Source of the DNA: Rhodoferax sp.
Lineage (GTDB): Bacteria > Pseudomonadota > Gammaproteobacteria > Burkholderiales > Burkholderiaceae_C
Assembly: GCA_024236015.1 (NCBI GenBank)
Contig: JACKLK010000011.1
Location: 62,001-126,000, forward strand
Reading direction: 5' to 3'
Length of the DNA stretch: 64,000 nucleotides
The notes under the pieces are model-generated. The model was not told the origin of the DNA and did not search any database. It worked only from the letters and a program-made list of their open reading frames with translations. Below are positions 63,854 to 64,000 of this stretch, piece by piece. How positions within the stretch are numbered: position 1 is the first letter of the stretch; each line of letters starts with the position of its first letter. The position numbers were made by a program, and so were the translations under genes.

Positions 63854-64000
63854 GTGAAAGTCAAACCCGTTGCGCCGGACCGCCTGCCCGAGCTGCTGCG
63901 CGCCATGCCCAAGGCCGAGCTGCACATGCACATCGAAGGCTCGCTGGAGCCGGAACTGATCTTCCAGCTGGCCGGGCGCAATGGCATGACGCTGGACTAT
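63854..64000 (+). CDS. Adenine/adenosine deaminase family protein, partial
   Basis: First 49 codons, starting at a GTG preceded by AGAGGAAGGA; the remainder lies outside the window. The readable part contains AMPKAELHMHIEGSLEPELIFQLAGRNG, with the first two His metal ligands. The HIEGSLEPEL form, in place of the HLDG of classic adenosine deaminases, is characteristic of the adenine deaminase branch of this family, which turns adenine into hypoxanthine. Either activity feeds XdhAB. It follows the BMP transporter genes, consistent with uptake and then deamination of a purine. Confidence 0.85.
   Translation, partial: MKVKPVAPDRLPELLRAMPKAELHMHIEGSLEPELIFQLAGRNGMTLDY

Overview
The window is high-GC, gene-dense chromosomal DNA of a betaproteobacterium, most likely order Burkholderiales (Comamonadaceae- or Alcaligenaceae-like). 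The evidence is indirect: several Bug-type (TctC-like) periplasmic receptors, a DctPQM TRAP system with a DctS/DctR-type two-component pair, the membrane cytochrome-c urate hydroxylase PuuD, and very high GC with long antisense frames. I see no tRNA, rRNA, transposase, integrase, phage gene or CRISPR array. No stretch longer than 300 bases lacks a gene.

Layout. 1-1.1 kb: the start of a UDP-2,3-diacylglucosamine diphosphatase-like phosphoesterase and an OlsB-like GNAT acyltransferase, both minus. 1.2-8.8 kb: a dicarboxylate module with sensor kinase and FixJ-type regulator (minus), divergent from an orphan DctP, a hemerythrin-like protein and then dctPQM. 8.9-11.1 kb: katG. 11.1-15.6 kb: a minus-strand operon resembling a small aromatic-degradation cassette (FAD monooxygenase, DUF2783 protein, Bug receptor, VOC protein, FAH-family hydrolase), divergent from a LuxR-type regulator; an alpha/beta hydrolase follows. 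17.5-23.3 kb: a complete Dpp/Opp-type peptide ABC transporter. 23.5-24.7 kb: a voltage-gated ion channel with a C-terminal zinc-ribbon-like motif, and a remnant of an IclR regulator. 24.7-29.9 kb: a sugar-acid/hydroxy-acid cassette (LysR, DHDPS-like lyase, mandelate-racemase-like enzyme, Bug receptor, D-2-hydroxyacid dehydrogenase). 29.9-37.3 kb: DUF808 protein, TPMT-like methyltransferase, malic enzyme MaeB, coniferyl-aldehyde-type dehydrogenase and a WS/DGAT acyltransferase with a histone-H1-like tail.

37.3-64 kb is dominated by purine catabolism. BMP-type ABC transport genes, an adenine/adenosine deaminase (cut by the window end) and an 8-oxoguanine/guanine deaminase lead to xanthine. XdhA, XdhB and XdhC make urate, PuuD oxidises it, and HIU hydrolase and an OHCU decarboxylase domain give allantoin. 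PuuE gives allantoate, and the amidohydrolase domain fused to the decarboxylase degrades that. A glycerate kinase suggests that glyoxylate is assimilated. No ureidoglycolate lyase or hydrolase is recognisable. A GntR/FCD regulator lies at the head of the puuE operon, and almost the same palindrome around TGTATACA occurs both in its divergent promoter (shared with HIU hydrolase) and upstream of puuD. Interspersed genes are a TonB-C-like lipoprotein, a YitT-like membrane protein, an HDOD protein, a LysE exporter with a VOC protein, a Crp/Fnr regulator with an FNR-like box, and a LysR regulator beside xdhAB.

All functions are read from sequence motifs, family knowledge and gene context; no searches were run.
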